24,109 nt of DNA, taken from the NCBI GenBank assembly GCA_031553565.1, contig JAVBLK010000056.1:1-24109 (forward strand), in the 5' to 3' direction. The translations under genes were made by a program, and so were the position numbers. Below, in pieces: positions 23,814 through 24,109 of this stretch (within the stretch, counting starts at the first letter, position 1; every line of letters begins with the position of its first letter). Below the pieces are notes generated by a model that saw nothing but the letters and a program-made list of their open reading frames with translations, was not told the DNA's origin and searched no databases. This stretch comes from JAVBLK01 sp031553565 (GTDB lineage Bacteria; Bacillota; Clostridia; Christensenellales; DUVY01).

Positions 23814-23904
23814 GTAACCGCTGAATAAATGAGGTTAATTTAGAGCAAGTATTTTTCAGGCGAAAAAGCCCGCTGTAAATTATATCGAATTATTCATCGT
23901 TTAC
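23814..23904. mobile_element. MITE-like element, copy D (91 bp, internally deleted, inverted)
   Basis: Both ends match copy C in reverse orientation (left end to C's right end; right end to C's left), with about 67 bp of the centre missing. TTAG flanks both sides (23810-23813 and 23905-23908), as in copy A. Confidence 0.75.
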
Positions 23905-23990
23905 TTAGCTTTCCCCAATTACAAGTATATTACAACGGCACACGATAGTCAAGCGGCAAAATGAAATGAGGTGTGGCCAATTTGGTGTTG

Positions 23991-24109
23991 TTACAAAAAA
24001 TCCAATATACTGAACGGCAGGTCGCGATATTTATGCAAGTGCTTATTAAATGATTTATGCTCTACCGGAACTTGATGTTCTAATTTTGCTTCGCCGTATT
24101 TGTTGTATG
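23991..24109 (-). CDS. C-terminal fragment of an unknown gene (runs off the window)
   Basis: An open frame on the minus strand enters from the window edge and stops at 23991-23993, giving 38 residues: YNKYGEAKLEHQVPVEH at the start and LPFSILDFL at the end. The composition is protein-like, with many Lys, His and Tyr, but I do not recognise it. A transposase end is conceivable next to a mobile element, with no motif to support it. Confidence 0.4.
   Translation of the reverse strand, partial: YNKYGEAKLEHQVPVEHKSFNKHLHKYRDLPFSILDFL

Noticed and set aside
1..24109. CRISPR arrays, tRNA, rRNA, prophage or restriction genes
   Set aside because: No regular spacer-repeat array, tRNA-like cloverleaf, rRNA sequence or phage gene was seen; the repeats present are palindromic or MITE-like.

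Overview
The window looks like the replication-origin neighbourhood of a low-GC-lineage, probably spore-forming Firmicute (Clostridia-like). It carries dnaA, dnaN, recF, gyrB, gyrA, parA/soj and parB/spo0J with two perfect parS sites, plus the sporulation-linked gene yyaC and a YjzC-like small gene. Coding DNA is fairly GC-rich, whereas long intergenic stretches are very AT-rich and full of repeats. I cannot name a species from the sequence alone.

Layout. 1-5464: an unknown membrane-anchored protein, ftsH and yyaC (all minus), then a cvpA-family membrane protein (plus). 5481-6907: a stand-alone LigD-type polymerase gene bracketed by inverted repeats of about 220-260 bp. 6914-9519: dnaN (minus), an AT-rich gap with degenerate DnaA boxes, then ku (plus). 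9520-10950: about 1.4 kb without a convincing gene, holding an orphan promoter with a diverged repeat and two parS sites. 10951-13163: parB, parA and a small YjzC-like gene (all minus). 13201-13494: two copies of a miniature inverted-repeat element. 13554-22526: recF, gyrB, a small membrane-protein gene, gyrA and dnaA (all plus). 22881-24109: a diacylglycerol-kinase-like gene (minus), another miniature element, and the C-terminal end of an unknown gene at the edge.

How the genes fit together. DnaA, the sliding clamp, RecF and gyrase are the classic origin-proximal replication set, and ParA/ParB/parS handle origin segregation. The usual dnaA-dnaN-recF-gyrB-gyrA order is broken: dnaN is about 13 kb from dnaA and on the opposite strand, and dnaA follows gyrA. 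Ku and the LigD-type polymerase are the core of bacterial end joining and sit on either side of dnaN; no ligase domain is visible here.

The most unusual structure is a leader of about 135 nt, shared almost base for base by gyrB and gyrA, that runs into the start codon and contains two hairpins and the ribosome binding site; a third copy without a gene lies just upstream in tandem. Also notable are the inverted-repeat-bounded polymerase cassette, a MITE-like family with short target duplications, a diverged intergenic repeat seen twice, and a GyrA with Gln and Ala at the two main quinolone-contact positions.
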